A program made the translations under genes and the position numbers. Positions 1 to 5,468 of a stretch of DNA of 54,786 bases are shown one piece after another. The notes below the pieces were generated by a model that saw nothing but the letters and a program-made list of their open reading frames with translations, was not told where the DNA came from and ran no database searches. The stretch's first letter is position 1; every line of letters begins with the position of its first letter. Source of the stretch: a virus; the IMG/VR virus record IMGVR_UViG_3300021960_000004, positions 1 to 54,786 of that record; one strand, given 5' to 3'.

Positions 1-125
1 CCATCACTCCAGAAAGAGGAAATTCATGGCAATGTGTGCAGGATCTTTGTGGACTACTTGAACCCTGACATGCGAGAAGATCCAAGCTGGGCTTTGCTGG
101 CCTATACGGTAGAGGATCGGGAAGG
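1..125. repeat. Left copy of 125-bp terminal direct repeat
   Basis: Bases 1-125 are identical to bases 54662-54786. An open reading frame runs through the junction without interruption. The simplest reading is a circular assembly cut at an arbitrary point, with an overlap about the length of an assembly k-mer. It could also be a real short terminal repeat, but lying inside a gene argues against a natural packaging end. Confidence 0.95.
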
Positions 126-198
126 GTATCTTGTCCTGCAAGAGGGCTTTGACAATGTGGACAAGCTCGTAATTTTCCTGACAGAGACGATTAATTAG
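1..198 (+). CDS. Hypothetical protein, C-terminal part (gene spans the circular junction)
   Basis: This is the 3' part of the gene that begins at 54473; base 1 is the first base of a proline codon. When the two window ends are joined at the 125-bp repeat, the protein is about 128 aa and ends at TAG 196-198. It is acidic, with no signal peptide or membrane segment. I recognise no family. The methyltransferase start follows 13 bases downstream, so the gene sits in the early plus-strand operon. Confidence 0.8.
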   Translation, partial: PSLQKEEIHGNVCRIFVDYLNPDMREDPSWALLAYTVEDREGYLVLQEGFDNVDKLVIFLTETIN

Positions 199-211
199 AG
201 AGGATAAGACC

Positions 212-1264
212 ATGAACGTGTTAAGTTTATTCGATGGGATGTCATGCGGTCAGATTGCACTTGATCAGCTGGGCATCGAAGTGAAAAACTATTTCGCAGC
301 GGAGATTGATAAGTATGCAATCAAGGTGGCTCAGGCCAACTATCCTGACATGATACACCTAGGCGATGTGCGGCATGTGCAAACATCAGGTGACCACTTG
401 ATTGATGACTTTGAGTGCGGCCATAAGATTGACCTTCTGATTGGTGGGTCTCCGTGCCAAGGCTTCAGCTTTGCAGGTAAGCAACTCAACTTTGATGACC
501 CACGCAGTAAGTTATTCTTTGAATATGTCCGACTGCTCAAGGCACTCAAGCCTAAGTATTTCCTGCTTGAAAATGTAAGGATGAAAAAGGAGAGCATGGA
601 CGTTATCACTGAGATGCTAGGTGTGGAGCCTGTGGCAATCAACAGCAACCTAGTGTCAGCACAGAACAGGCACCGACTGTATTGGACGAACATCCCTATG
701 GATGGCATTCCAGAGGATCGTGGCATTGTGTTGTCTGACATCCTAGAGGATGGGCACACCGACAGAGACAAGTCACACTGTATTGATGCAAACTACTTCA
801 AGGGCGGCAACCTCAAGTCATACTTTGAGAAGCACAGGCGACAGCTAGTGTTCAGTGGTGATGGCCTTGCTCATGTAGGCGATGCTGCCGAATACGATCA
901 CTACAAAAACAGTCAGATCAAAAGGGTGTACCACCCTGAAGGTAAGGCACCAACATTACTTGCATCTGCGGGAGGTAATTCAGAGCCTAAGATATTACAA
1001 AAGGGAAGGGGTTGGAACAAGGGAGGTCTCAAAGCTACAGATGGTAAGACACCTACCCTCAGCACTAGCTCATGGGAACACAACAACCACCTGACATATG
1101 ACGAGGGCATGACATGGCGCAAGCTGACACCCTTAGAATGTGAGAGGTTGCAGACTGTACCAGAGGGATACACTGCACACGTTAGTAATACGCAGCGGTA
1201 CCGTATGCTGGGCAATGGTTGGACAGTAGACGTAATCAAACACATCATGAAAGGAATGGCGTAA
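212..1264 (+). CDS. DNA (cytosine-5) methyltransferase, DNMT3-like
   Basis: The 350-aa protein transfers a methyl group from S-adenosylmethionine to C5 of cytosine in DNA. Motif I (LFDGMSCGQ, residues 6-14) binds the cofactor. Motif IV is GGSPCQGFS with catalytic Cys82, motif VI is ENVR, and motif VIII is QNRHRLYW. The C-terminal LGNGWTVDVI is motif X. The FDG form of motif I and the SAQNRHRLYWTN segment resemble the DNMT3 branch more than classical Dcm. GAGAGGAT lies upstream of the ATG. No restriction endonuclease is adjacent, so it is probably an orphan enzyme that protects phage DNA from host restriction or marks it. The target sequence cannot be read from the protein. Confidence 0.93.
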   Translation: MNVLSLFDGMSCGQIALDQLGIEVKNYFAAEIDKYAIKVAQANYPDMIHLGDVRHVQTSGDHLIDDFECGHKIDLLIGGSPCQGFSFAGKQLNFDDPRSKLFFEYVRLLKALKPKYFLLENVRMKKESMDVITEMLGVEPVAINSNLVSAQNRHRLYWTNIPMDGIPEDRGIVLSDILEDGHTDRDKSHCIDANYFKGGNLKSYFEKHRRQLVFSGDGLAHVGDAAEYDHYKNSQIKRVYHPEGKAPTLLASAGGNSEPKILQKGRGWNKGGLKATDGKTPTLSTSSWEHNNHLTYDEGMTWRKLTPLECERLQTVPEGYTAHVSNTQRYRMLGNGWTVDVIKHIMKGMA

Positions 1265-1419
1265 TGGATAGAGAAGTATTCTTTGATTGGCTTGATGCAA
1301 TGGTGTTGTCAGATGACAGCCGTGGGTTGTGGTGGCAAGTCGCACAGGATGACGGTGACGGGTGCATCACAGTAAAGTTTCACAAGGTAGAAGAGGAAGA
1401 GGAAGAGACAAATGGATAA
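1264..1419 (+). CDS. Small acidic hypothetical protein
   Basis: A 51-aa protein whose ATG overlaps the methyltransferase stop (TAATG), pointing to translational coupling. An upstream in-frame start at 1219 would lie wholly inside the methyltransferase gene and is less likely. The C-terminus is a run of glutamates. No family is recognised. The next gene starts in an overlapping frame at 1412. Confidence 0.6.
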   Translation: MDREVFFDWLDAMVLSDDSRGLWWQVAQDDGDGCITVKFHKVEEEEEETNG

Positions 1420-1585
1420 GCTAGAACTGTACACGAGTGAACTGTTGATGCTCAAGGATCTACTTGAGGGTGACATGGAGCAAACATCATGGGGTGAGGT
1501 TGAGTATGATGACGTTGAGCTCATGCAATACTATCTTGATCGTGCTAAGGTATTGGTCAAAGTTAAGGAGCTAGTTGGATCATGA
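1412..1585 (+). CDS. Small hypothetical protein
   Basis: A 57-aa acidic, probably helical protein from ATG 1412, overlapping the stop of the preceding gene. GGAAGAG precedes the start. Its stop overlaps the ATG of the next gene (ATGA, 1582-1585). The close-packed overlaps before and after it support a real gene. No function can be assigned. Confidence 0.6.
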   Translation: MDKLELYTSELLMLKDLLEGDMEQTSWGEVEYDDVELMQYYLDRAKVLVKVKELVGS

Positions 1586-1833
1586 AAAAGAACTATCGCA
1601 CAGCATATAACCAACTCAAGAAGCTAGGCGTGACAGTCTATGAGGATGACGATGGCTTCCGTATATCAGGGGAGGACAACTATCCAGAGGTGTGGGCCGA
1701 CTACTACTGTGAGTTTGGCGGCACTGTCTTGGATGACTTTGGGGTCAACCACAAGATCAACGCCATCTTAGAAAAGCAAGGACTGTTTGCAGAGTGGGAG
1801 AACACTGGCGTCCTAGGCGTTGCAGAATTATAA
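1582..1833 (+). CDS. Hypothetical protein
   Basis: An 83-aa protein starting in a 4-base ATGA overlap with the previous gene. It is acidic and aromatic-rich with no membrane segment. It belongs to the run of short coupled early genes after the methyltransferase. I do not recognise the family. Confidence 0.65.
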   Translation: MKKNYRTAYNQLKKLGVTVYEDDDGFRISGEDNYPEVWADYYCEFGGTVLDDFGVNHKINAILEKQGLFAEWENTGVLGVAEL

Positions 1834-1851
1834 TCTAAATGGAGAAGACAC

Positions 1852-2130
1852 ATGACTAAGAAGACAATCAAAACAGAACTGACCCGTGATGAAGTACGCA
1901 TACTACTCGAAGTCTACAACTGTATGGACAGCATGGTAGATGACACAATGGAGATGATGGATGTCCGAATGTCACAACTAAGTGACCTGCGAGATAAGGC
2001 GTACACACTGAAACATATGTTTGACTTCCGTCCGACTGTAAATGATGACGGCAACCCTAACCACTGGAAGCCATGCGTATTGCCTGACGATCCTACAGCT
2101 TGGTACTATGACAATGGGGAGACAGAGTAA
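1852..2130 (+). CDS. Hypothetical protein
   Basis: A 92-aa protein preceded by a good ribosome binding site (GGAGAAG). The N-terminal half looks helical and Met-rich; the C-terminal half is Pro- and Trp-containing and acidic. Its TAA stop overlaps the next ATG (TAATG at 2128-2132). No family is recognised. Confidence 0.65.
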   Translation: MTKKTIKTELTRDEVRILLEVYNCMDSMVDDTMEMMDVRMSQLSDLRDKAYTLKHMFDFRPTVNDDGNPNHWKPCVLPDDPTAWYYDNGETE

Positions 2131-2498
2131 TGCGAGTAGAATTGAGATCAGTACTTCACGATGACCTGATGTCAGACTGTGGCAACTGCTACCAAGCGGA
2201 GGTCTACCTAAATGATAGGCCTTTCGCTCACCTACAAAACGATGGCACAGGCGAGGAGACAGACATCAAACCACACCATCTATTCCAAGGGACACGGAAG
2301 CAATGGCAGTACTGGAGAGAGGCCATCAACAAACACCTGTCAGTTACGTCAGAGGAGGCAGTCCTGGACAGCAGCTATGGGTGGGAAGACTCCCTACTAA
2401 GTTGGGCTGATGGTGTGCTAAAAAAGCAACACCCTTGGGTCGCTGCGAGTACGTCCTCTATGGAGCAGAGAGACTTCAAGTTATTCATGTTAAAGTAA
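2130..2498 (+). CDS. Hypothetical protein
   Basis: A 122-aa protein starting in a TAATG overlap with the gene before it. It is rich in Trp, Asp and His, and has no obvious domain, signal or membrane segment. About 60 bases without a gene follow, then two very small membrane-protein genes. Confidence 0.65.
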   Translation: MRVELRSVLHDDLMSDCGNCYQAEVYLNDRPFAHLQNDGTGEETDIKPHHLFQGTRKQWQYWREAINKHLSVTSEEAVLDSSYGWEDSLLSWADGVLKKQHPWVAASTSSMEQRDFKLFMLK

Positions 2499-2559
2499 GA
2501 GTAACACAGGTATAACAGTAGGCTATCATGCTTACTTAAAGTGAAGGGTTAGGTCTTAA

Positions 2560-2643
2560 ATGCCTACATATGAGTTGATAGCAATAGGTACCACAGTAGT
2601 GTTCTGGTGTGTGGTCTACCTAATCTATAAAAAAGATGAATAG
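2560..2643 (+). CDS. Very small membrane protein (27 aa)
   Basis: The ORF encodes 27 residues: five polar residues, one hydrophobic segment of about 17 residues (from Leu6 through Ile22), then YKKDE. The topology is that of a single-pass inner-membrane peptide with a cytoplasmic positive C-terminus. The stop overlaps the start of the next small gene (ATGAATAG, 2636-2643). The upstream AGGG and AGG are weak ribosome sites. Function unknown. Confidence 0.5.
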   Translation: MPTYELIAIGTTVVFWCVVYLIYKKDE

Positions 2644-2752
2644 GGTACTTGAAATACAGAAGGAGGTACCTACGTTAATACTGTTAGTAGTACTGTTAGT
2701 ATTACCCTTGGTATTTATTTCTTTTATAGAAAATAATACTTATAGATACTAA
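2636..2752 (+). CDS. Very small membrane protein (38 aa)
   Basis: ATG 2636 overlaps the end of the previous small gene. The 38-aa product has a polar, charged N-terminus of about 13 residues, then a strongly hydrophobic Leu/Val segment at roughly residues 14-30, and a short polar tail. This predicts one membrane helix. Its second half lies over the inverted repeat at 2679-2770, so the Leu/Val codons (CTG TTA GTA) may owe something to the DNA or RNA structure. AAGGAGG inside the ORF could serve an alternative start, but no standard start codon follows it at a suitable distance. Confidence 0.45.
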   Translation: MNRVLEIQKEVPTLILLVVLLVLPLVFISFIENNTYRY

Positions 2753-2770
2753 CAGTATATACTAATAGTA
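2679..2770 (+). repeat. AT-rich inverted repeat with TACTGTTAGTA arms (copy 1)
   Basis: Arm 1 (2679-2702) has two tandem copies of TACTGTTAGTA. Arm 2 (2746-2770) is its near-exact reverse complement with a one-base insertion and two or three differences. The loop is 43 bases. The RNA could form a stem of about 24 bp just upstream of the gene at 2812. A related inverted repeat with the same core lies in the late-operon leader at 52518-52659. The role is unknown; regulatory RNA, processing site and recombination linker are all possible. Confidence 0.75.
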
Positions 2771-2811
2771 CATCTACTACTGGTCTGCATTTAATTAAAA
2801 GGATAAAAGCA

Positions 2812-2976
2812 ATGGCAGACGATAAGAAAGACGAAGAGTTACCACTAACAGAGTACGATGATGTCACTCATTGGGTGGGTAAGATGGAGAAAGACAATGA
2901 ACAAAAGACTGGTACTTCTGGACAGACACATAGCGAACCTACAAAAGGAAAGGGACGACCTAGAGTGGGAGGGTGA
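2812..2976 (+). CDS. Small charged hypothetical protein
   Basis: A 54-aa hydrophilic protein from ATG 2812 with AAAAGGATAAAAGC upstream, a usable ribosome site. It is acidic at the N-terminus and Lys/Arg/Gly-rich at the C-terminus. It is the first gene after the inverted repeat. Its last 80 bases overlap, in another frame, the gene starting at 2897. Both may be real, since the upstream start has the better ribosome site and the downstream ORF the more protein-like composition. Confidence 0.5.
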   Translation: MADDKKDEELPLTEYDDVTHWVGKMEKDNEQKTGTSGQTHSEPTKGKGRPRVGG

Positions 2977-3064
2977 GTACTCTCGATCAGACTTCCTTCA
3001 AAAACTTATTGACGATGCAATTCAAATGAGAGATAAGGGTGACACTCACTACCCCTTGTTCTAA
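2897..3064 (+). CDS. Small helical hypothetical protein
   Basis: A 55-aa protein from ATG 2897 preceded by GGAGAAAGACA. The sequence looks like a coiled coil (DRHIANLQKERDDLEWE) followed by a second helix. A longer in-frame start at 2858 lacks a ribosome site. It ends just before the tRNA gene. Confidence 0.55.
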   Translation: MNKRLVLLDRHIANLQKERDDLEWEGEYSRSDFLQKLIDDAIQMRDKGDTHYPLF

Positions 3065-3069
3065 AGATA

Positions 3070-3146
3070 CCACCCTTAGCTCAACTGGATAGAGCAAATG
3101 CCTTCTAAGCATTAGGTTGCAGGTTCGAGTCCTGCAGGGTGGGCCA
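3070..3146 (+). tRNA. tRNA-Arg (anticodon TCT)
   Basis: The full cloverleaf can be drawn. The acceptor stem CCACCCT (3070-3076) pairs with AGGGTGG (3136-3142). T8 and A9 are present, and the D stem GCTC pairs with GAGC. The anticodon stem is AATGC/GCATT with loop CTTCTAA, giving anticodon TCT at 3104-3106. The T arm is GCAGG-TTCGAGT-CCTGC, and the discriminator G is followed by an encoded CCA (3144-3146). It reads AGA and AGG codons, which often appear in these phage genes and are usually rare in GC-rich hosts. Confidence 0.97.
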
Positions 3147-3166
3147 AACAAAAAAGGATACACACT

Positions 3167-3379
3167 TTGGAAACACTTGACATCATTCTTCTAGGCTACG
3201 GGGTTATCCTTGCTTACTTGGTTTGGGAGAACATTCAGTTACGAAACAACGTGGAAGAGAATTCTGGATTAATTGACGAGCTAATTGCTAAGCACAATCT
3301 TTTGGGCGATGAATTTGGAGAATTTTTGGACATGATCGAGGACGGTCTAAAAGCAAGGGAGGAGAAGAACAATGGTTAA
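3167..3379 (+). CDS. Small N-terminally anchored membrane protein
   Basis: A 70-aa protein starting at TTG 3167 with AAAAGGAT upstream; no ATG suits the frame. A hydrophobic segment spans roughly residues 5-20, followed by an acidic helical domain with a Lys-rich C-terminus. The next gene overlaps by 8 bases. Single-pass membrane protein of unknown role. Confidence 0.55.
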   Translation: METLDIILLGYGVILAYLVWENIQLRNNVEENSGLIDELIAKHNLLGDEFGEFLDMIEDGLKAREEKNNG

Positions 3380-3554
3380 TACTTGGTTGTTGATATGGTT
3401 TGTCTTTGTACCTGAGTTAGGCATAAAATACTATCACTTAGGTACATACGAGAACGAGACCTTCTGCGGTACTGCTCTCAGAGATGCAGCGGTAATGGTC
3501 AACGATAAGAATGAAACAGTAGAATGTATTGGGATACAGGTAGATGTTAGGTAA
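3372..3554 (+). CDS. Small probable secreted protein
   Basis: A 60-aa protein with a hydrophobic N-terminus (WLLIWFVFV) that could be a signal peptide or membrane anchor. Two cysteines in the remainder (FCG and ECIG) could form a disulfide in the periplasm. It overlaps the genes on both sides. Function unknown. Confidence 0.5.
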   Translation: MVNTWLLIWFVFVPELGIKYYHLGTYENETFCGTALRDAAVMVNDKNETVECIGIQVDVR

Positions 3555-3819
3555 GTACGATAAAGGGGAGTATACCAAAGGTGAGAAGGTTATTAAGAAA
3601 CGTAAGCTTGGTCTGATTTTCTTTAAGCCTAATGGAAGGTCTGCGTACATGATAACTAAAAGGCTACAAATATTGGATGTTCCAAACAATAAAGTTAGTA
3701 GTGATTGGTTTGCTAAGACTTTAAACACTGTAGGCTACCAATCGCAGGTCGAATACTATCAGGACACCTTTGGTTGGAAAGTAGAGGGTAAAATATTGGA
3801 GGCAATAAAGAATGATTGA
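3544..3819 (+). CDS. Hypothetical basic protein
   Basis: A 91-aa Lys-rich soluble protein starting at ATG 3544, overlapping the previous gene by 11 bases and thyX by 8 bases. No known motif is visible. The overlaps suggest one transcript with thyX. Confidence 0.6.
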   Translation: MLGKYDKGEYTKGEKVIKKRKLGLIFFKPNGRSAYMITKRLQILDVPNNKVSSDWFAKTLNTVGYQSQVEYYQDTFGWKVEGKILEAIKND

Positions 3820-4504
3820 AGTAACATATATTGACCATATGGGTACAGACTTGACGGTAGCTAACGCTGCACGGGTATCCTTTGGTAAGGTGAGTGAGAT
3901 GGAGGACGATCCTTGGGGACCACCTAAGCTCAAGGAGAAAGACGATAAGCTGATCCGCTATCTTGCCAAGCACAAGCACATCAGTCCATTCGGTCACTGC
4001 TTTGCTAGCTTTCACATCAAGGCTCCTGTGTTTGTAGCACGGCAGCTAGTTAAGCATAAGTTCTTGAGATGGAACGAAATATCTAGGCGCTATGTGGATG
4101 AAGACCCTGAGATTTATGAACCTGATGTATGGAGAGGGCGTAGTAAAGACAAAAAGCAGGGAAGCTATGGTGATGTCACTGATTACGCAATGAACTTTGT
4201 TTGGTGGGACGATTATAAATTAGGTGACCAGATAGAGTTTTATAAAAAAGGTGTCGTGGCTATGTACAAAAGAATGATAGAGATAGGCATAGCACCGGAG
4301 CAAGCACGTATGGTACTACCACAAAGCACTATGACTGAGTGGTACTGGAGTGGTAGCCTTGATGCCTTCGCTGACATGTGTAACCTACGCTGCAAGTCTG
4401 ACACTCAGGCAGAGACACGGCAGGTAGCACAACAGATTGACCGCAAGATGATTGAGTTATTCCCTGTAGCATGGGACGCACTAACGGAGGATGACGATGA
4501 CTAA
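3812..4504 (+). CDS. thyX: FAD-dependent thymidylate synthase ThyX
   Basis: A 230-aa flavoenzyme that makes dTMP from dUMP using methylenetetrahydrofolate and NADPH. The family signature lies at residues 77-94: RQLVKHK, then WNEISRRY. The usual RHR is KHK here, and the usual Ser before the Asn is replaced by an Arg-Trp pair. Other family features are visible: an N-terminal NAARVSFG segment, HISPFGH, and a C-terminal block around ARMVLPQS. The ATG has GGAGG upstream. It supplies thymidylate for phage replication and works with the RNR and pyrophosphohydrolase encoded later in this operon. Confidence 0.93.
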   Translation: MIEVTYIDHMGTDLTVANAARVSFGKVSEMEDDPWGPPKLKEKDDKLIRYLAKHKHISPFGHCFASFHIKAPVFVARQLVKHKFLRWNEISRRYVDEDPEIYEPDVWRGRSKDKKQGSYGDVTDYAMNFVWWDDYKLGDQIEFYKKGVVAMYKRMIEIGIAPEQARMVLPQSTMTEWYWSGSLDAFADMCNLRCKSDTQAETRQVAQQIDRKMIELFPVAWDALTEDDDD

Positions 4505-4703
4505 GATGTATGAATTAGAGCCTATGATCTTAGACTGTTGGCGTGTGTGCAATGACCTTGAGGTTGTCTTCAAACAGGTGGGTGACGGTGAACATACTGA
4601 GGATGAACTGATGAACGCCTTGATAGGTATGCAGCAGCTTTACGAGTGGAAGTTTGAACAGCTGTTTAACAAATATGAGGAGACACTCCGTGATAAAGAG
4701 TGA
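4497..4703 (+). CDS. Hypothetical protein
   Basis: ATG 4497 overlaps the thyX stop and sits 6 bases after GGAGG (4486-4490). An ATG at 4491 is too close to that site. The 68-aa product is acidic and helical with Trp and Cys residues. Its end overlaps the next gene. Function unknown. Confidence 0.6.
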   Translation: MTKMYELEPMILDCWRVCNDLEVVFKQVGDGEHTEDELMNALIGMQQLYEWKFEQLFNKYEETLRDKE

Positions 4704-5001
4704 ATGGAATCGTCTAATAAAAGAACGTGAAGACTTTAAGGAGAGTGTATTGGCAGAACATACATCAGACATCGTAAATGAACCTAAGCACTATGCACGG
4801 TGGGCTATTGAACCCATCACATACATCATGCGTAATGGTTTTGAGTTCTGGCGAGGCAACATCGTTAAGTACGCTAGCCGTGCAGGCTACAAGATGTACG
4901 AGGGTAAGACGCAGGTTGAGAGTGAGATCATTGACTTGGAAAAAGTTATCAGGTACTCACAGATGCGCATCAATCAACTTAATGGCGAGGAGAAACTCTA
5001 G
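4690..5001 (+). CDS. DUF3310 protein (T7 gp1.7-like)
   Basis: Start chosen at GTG 4690, 7 bases after AGGAG (4678-4682), giving about 103 aa. Longer in-frame starts (TTG 4654, ATG 4675) lack a site. The core has VNEPKHY, then [21 protein letters not shown] and a [13 protein letters not shown] helix, the layout of DUF3310. Some members, such as T7 gp1.7, act as nucleotide kinases. It lies between thyX and the replication genes, which fits a role in nucleotide supply. Confidence 0.8.
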   Translation: MIKSEWNRLIKEREDFKESVLAEHTSDIVNEPKHYARWAIEPITYIMRNGFEFWRGNIVKYASRAGYKMYEGKTQVESEIIDLEKVIRYSQMRINQLNGEEKL

Positions 5002-5045
5002 TGAATATCTTACTATCCATTCTTCTTGTCCTTGTTTTATTCTAG
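5001..5045 (+). CDS. Possible 14-aa hydrophobic peptide
   Basis: A GTG at 5001 overlaps the DUF3310 stop (TAGTG), with AGGAGAAA upstream. It opens a 14-codon frame of almost only Leu, Val and Ile, ended by TAG at 5043-5045, which is also the start of the next ribosome site. It could be a translational coupling leader or a tiny membrane peptide. Composition alone cannot prove it. Confidence 0.25.
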   Translation: MNILLSILLVLVLF

Positions 5046-5053
5046 GAGGCGGT

Positions 5054-5287
5054 ATGTTTACAGTTGAGTTTGAACCGGACGCAGCAATCATTCAAAGCCT
5101 TGATGAAACAGGGAACATGAATGACGTTGAGATGATTATAGCGGAGGAAGGTGTTGTGTATATACGACAGTGGGATGATAGTTTAGAGAAGTACGAGATG
5201 CTTGTCATGACATACCAACAGCTTCTTGATATAATACTTTCTCTAAAGCAGACAGAAGGTCTTTTCCAAATAGTACCAAGAGGATAA
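5054..5287 (+). CDS. Hypothetical protein
   Basis: A 77-aa acidic protein from ATG 5054 preceded by an ideal TAGGAGG. A longer frame extends upstream to 4778 but lies inside the DUF3310 gene in another frame, so the shorter start is right. No motif recognised. It is part of the early operon just before the replication genes. Confidence 0.65.
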   Translation: MFTVEFEPDAAIIQSLDETGNMNDVEMIIAEEGVVYIRQWDDSLEKYEMLVMTYQQLLDIILSLKQTEGLFQIVPRG

Positions 5288-5291
5288 AGAG

Positions 5292-5468
5292 ATGGATAAC
5301 ACAGACACACAACAGTTAGACCACTACATGCGGGAGAATAACCTGTCAAAGGAGGACGTTCTTCTCATAGTTCAACGTCATGTGAATGACTTACAGTTCG
5401 AGAGAGACTTGGACGAAGCTTACAACAAAGACGAGTGGGATGACTGGTCAGAAGGAGACATGGTATGA
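5292..5468 (+). CDS. Small acidic hypothetical protein
   Basis: A 58-aa very acidic, helical protein from ATG 5292 with AGGATAAAG upstream. It ends in the ATGA overlap that starts the primase-helicase gene, so the two are probably translationally coupled. Function unknown. Confidence 0.6.
   Translation: MDNTDTQQLDHYMRENNLSKEDVLLIVQRHVNDLQFERDLDEAYNKDEWDDWSEGDMV

Noticed and set aside
340-771. 143-aa minus-strand ORF opposite the methyltransferase
   Set aside because: Ser/Cys-rich with no motif, fully antisense to a clear gene.
212-1585. Restriction-modification system with the methyltransferase
   Set aside because: No endonuclease candidate nearby; neighbours are very short proteins without nuclease motifs.
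2511-2516. TATAAC on the plus strand after the gene ending at 2498
   Set aside because: The -35 region (TGTTAA) matches poorly; evidence too thin for a promoter.
4778-5053. N-terminal extension of the gene at 5054
   Set aside because: Lies in the DUF3310 gene in another frame; a strong TAGGAGG sits right before ATG 5054.
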